This document shows positions 63,179 through 64,000 of a stretch of 64,000 nt of DNA, one piece after another. How positions within the stretch are numbered: the stretch's first letter is position 1; each line of letters begins with the position of its first letter. Where the stretch lies: positions 1 to 64,000 of the forward strand of contig NZ_SRHY01000011.1 in the NCBI RefSeq assembly GCF_004565465.1. Direction: 5' to 3'. Below the pieces are notes generated by a model that was not told where the DNA came from, ran no database searches, and saw only the letters and a program-made list of their open reading frames with translations. A program made the position numbers and the translations under genes. The DNA comes from Lentibacillus salicampi. GTDB lineage: Bacteria; Bacillota; Bacilli; Bacillales; Amphibacillaceae.

Positions 63179-64000
63179 CTATTCTTCCTCTGAAAGTGCC
63201 TTTTCGTGTGCTTTTGCAAATTCTTCCGGTGTCACTTCCCCACCGAACAATGCCTGAATCTGATTCAAGTGGACTTCTGCCGTATCAGAACTCATTTGTA
63301 CATCTGCAAACAGCGTTAAATTGTTCGCATTGTTCAAGTCATCCAGTACGTCCACGTACATTTGCGGCAGATCCAGCGATTCTGCATCTACTTTTGTAGC
63401 CGGGATAACCCCCGCCTCAGATACTGATTTGTCGCCCCATTTCTGGACAAAAAACTTGGTGAAATCTTTCGCTTCTTCTTTGACGTCCGAGTTATCAGCG
63501 ACAAACAAGCCAACGCCGGGACCGCCGACATAACTGTTCTTATCGCCGTTTCCGTCAACAGTCGGGAAATCGAAATAGCCGACTGAATACCTGAACTCCT
63601 GCGGCACATCTTCATTTGTCGTATAGTTTGGCAAATCCCAGGTAGCGATCAGATACATCGCTGTCTGCCCATTCATGAACATGCTTTTGGCTTCCTGATC
63701 GGAAAGACCGTTATGGCCGTCGTTAAAGGTGTTCATGTCAACCAGCGTCTGAACTTCCTCAGCCGCCTGGACGAGTGCCGGATCTTCAAATGACGTTTCC
63801 CGGTTGATAGCGTTCGTCAAGAGATCTGATCCGCCAATCCGGTCTGCGTAATACATATACCATAAAGAACCGGTCCAGCGATCTTTGTTGCCGAGCGCAA
63901 TCGGCGTCACGCCATTTTCCTCCAGCGTTTGCACGACATTATGGAATTCTTCATTGGTTTCAGGCGCTTCAAGTCCATGCTCTTCAAAAATCGCTTTATT
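63179..64000 (-). CDS. extracellular sugar-binding protein, 5' end beyond window
   Basis: The C-terminal 273 codons of an ABC transporter family 1 solute-binding protein. The frame continues to the window edge, with NKAIFEEHGLEAPETNEEFH before the visible part. WTGSLWYMYYADRIGG and SMFMNGQTAMYLIATWDLPNY are typical of carbohydrate-binding proteins, and AKDFTKFFVQKWGDKSVSEAG is the C-terminal hinge region. It is followed by two permease genes, so it defines the cargo of that transporter. The signal peptide and start are not in the window. Confidence 0.9.
   Translation of the reverse strand, partial: NKAIFEEHGLEAPETNEEFHNVVQTLEENGVTPIALGNKDRWTGSLWYMYYADRIGGSDLLTNAINRETSFEDPALVQAAEEVQTLVDMNTFNDGHNGLSDQEAKSMFMNGQTAMYLIATWDLPNYTTNEDVPQEFRYSVGYFDFPTVDGNGDKNSYVGGPGVGLFVADNSDVKEEAKDFTKFFVQKWGDKSVSEAGVIPATKVDAESLDLPQMYVDVLDDLNNANNLTLFADVQMSSDTAEVHLNQIQALFGGEVTPEEFAKAHEKALSEEE

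Overview
The window looks like a chromosomal segment from a halotolerant Bacillaceae bacterium of the Lentibacillus / Virgibacillus / Oceanobacillus type. This is inferred from Gram-positive ribosome binding sites, the YwqCDE/CpsBCD-type capsule kinase system, an OpuC-type osmoprotectant transporter, PRD-type PTS regulators, and acidic (Asp/Glu-rich) secreted proteins. No rRNA, tRNA or CRISPR was found. Nearly all genes lie on the minus strand.

Region 1 (about 0.1-22.6 kb) is one long minus-strand exopolysaccharide/capsule locus. In transcription order it holds a chain-length regulator and tyrosine kinase (22.6-21.2 kb), two tandem CpsB/YwqE phosphatases, two LuxR/NarL-type regulators without a kinase, a CapD-type dehydratase/epimerase, GalU, the initiating sugar transferase, a second epimerase, a polysaccharide deacetylase, a GNAT acyltransferase, three glycosyltransferases, a truncated IS transposase in the opposite orientation, a Wzy-like polymerase, another glycosyltransferase, a Wzx flippase, a pyruvyl transferase and a UDP-glucuronate 4-epimerase. 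It ends in a 13-codon remnant of ugd cut off by what looks like a mobile-element end. The 1.4-14.2 kb part is visibly AT-rich, as expected for exchangeable serotype-specific genes.

Region 2 (22.7-34 kb) is a cell-surface region: a secreted LysM-NlpC/P60 hydrolase, an Mga/AtxA-like regulator, a class D-like sortase, and a 2509-residue LPXTG adhesin with five collagen-binding-type domains, two SpaA-like domains and 13 Cna-B repeats.

Region 3 (34-49 kb) holds a CocE/S15-type hydrolase, an opuC-type osmoprotectant ABC operon with its TetR regulator (both preceded by the same ATGAAC-RY-GTTCAT palindrome), a NERD-domain protein, and a complete mannitol operon, mtlA-mtlR-mtlF-mtlD.

Region 4 (49-64 kb) is a xylan/xylose region: a galM with a frameshifted 3' end, a Gfo/Idh/MocA dehydrogenase, a GH10 xylanase, the XylFGH transporter, XylB and XylA, a YesL-like membrane protein, and a second carbohydrate ABC transporter whose binding protein runs off the window.

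The most unusual feature is a family of six intergenic tandem arrays between 34 and 58 kb, totalling 126 units. Each unit has a CTCGAGTT or CACGAGTT core followed by about 13 variable bases, at a near-invariant 21-bp period, and all six arrays point the same way. Most arrays sit beside a conserved hairpin (GATTTTCGGC, four variable bases, GCCGAAAATC), usually just after the stop codon of a minus-strand gene. No known element type explains them. The long open frames through them on both strands are a by-product of the 21-bp period.
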